DNA from: Gemmatimonadota bacterium
GTDB lineage: Bacteria > Gemmatimonadota > Gemmatimonadetes > Gemmatimonadales > Gemmatimonadaceae
NCBI GenBank assembly: GCA_003222065.1
Contig: QHUV01000154.1
Span: 1 to 5,478, forward strand
Reading direction: 5' to 3'
Length of the DNA: 5,478 nucleotides
The position numbers and the translations under genes were made by a program. Positions 5,319-5,478 of the stretch are shown here, piece by piece. Under the pieces are notes generated by a model. It was not told the DNA's origin, ran no database searches, and saw only the letters and a program-made list of their open reading frames with translations. Numbering within the stretch: the first letter of the stretch is position 1; every line of letters begins with the position of its first letter.

Positions 5319-5478
5319 TCAGATCTTGAAGAGCATACCGCGGCGATACAGCACGCGTAGGAGGACGTACCAGAGGGCCACGAACATCAAGGAGTAGATG
5401 AGCGACGCCAGGCGCGGATCGAGCCACGATGCGAGAAGACGTTCGTCGATCAGCTCGCGCGCCGACTGCAGCCGGCCG
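5319..5478 (-). CDS. C-terminal end of a membrane protein, probably DUF5009/HGSNAT-like acyltransferase, cut by right window edge
   Basis: An open minus-strand frame enters from the right edge and ends at a TGA (5319-5321), giving 52 residues. It contains LIDERLLASWLDPRLASL, one membrane helix (LIYSLMFVALWYVLLRVLY) and the basic end YRRGMLFKI. A final helix preceded by a 'sP..asl' segment and followed by an LYRR-x-hhh-K-hydrophobic end is what I recall for DUF5009/heparan-alpha-glucosaminide N-acetyltransferase-like proteins. That makes this the last of many helices in a membrane acyltransferase. With only the tail visible, another multi-pass family is possible. It lies 90 bp upstream of the DinB-like gene in the same direction. 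The competing frame at 5140-5427 overlaps the DinB-like gene and looks like a shadow. Confidence 0.6.
   Translation of the reverse strand, partial: GRLQSARELIDERLLASWLDPRLASLIYSLMFVALWYVLLRVLYRRGMLFKI

Overview
The window is GC-rich DNA from what looks like a soil- or sediment-type Gram-negative bacterium. The best guess is Gemmatimonadota, with Acidobacteriota next. This rests on gene content: a MacB-like permease of the 'acidobacterial duplicated orphan permease' (ADOP) type directly behind a PadR repressor, a secreted DinB-fold protein, and an exported M20 peptidase. No rRNA or phylogenetic marker is present, so the assignment is an inference.

Layout from left to right. (1) Positions 1-895, minus strand: the N-terminal 298 residues of an ADOP-type permease that runs off the left edge. 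It lies 7 bp behind a PadR-family repressor (903-1250, minus), and the pair looks like one operon. A perfect TTGACA box and an inverted repeat (AGATGC-N12-GCATCT) lie upstream of padR. (2) Positions about 1324-1793: a gene-free intergenic stretch that is not empty. It is a roughly 470-bp imperfect palindrome centred near 1558. Two diverged copies of one non-coding repeat face each other. Each carries four TCAG(C/T)G boxes at the same 9-11-9 spacing, and the structure contains two strong local hairpins. This is the most unusual part of the window. (3) Positions 1840-3872, minus strand: a signal-peptide-bearing M20-family metallopeptidase followed by a MarR-family regulator whose probable GTG start overlaps the peptidase stop as GTGA, which indicates an operon with translational coupling. 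(4) Positions 3916-4686, plus strand: a TVP38/TMEM64 (VTT-domain) inner-membrane protein, divergent from the peptidase across only 43 bp. (5) Positions 4704-5228, minus strand: a small secreted DinB-like protein, convergent with the VTT gene across 17 bp. (6) Positions 5319-5478, minus strand: the last 52 residues of a multi-pass membrane protein resembling the C-terminus of DUF5009/heparan-alpha-glucosaminide N-acetyltransferase-like acyltransferases, running off the right edge.

The genes do not form one pathway. There are two regulator-plus-effector pairs (PadR with a membrane permease, MarR with a secreted peptidase) and unrelated envelope genes. No tRNA, rRNA, CRISPR array, transposase, integrase or recognisable phage gene was seen, and no intrinsic terminator with a convincing T-tract was found.
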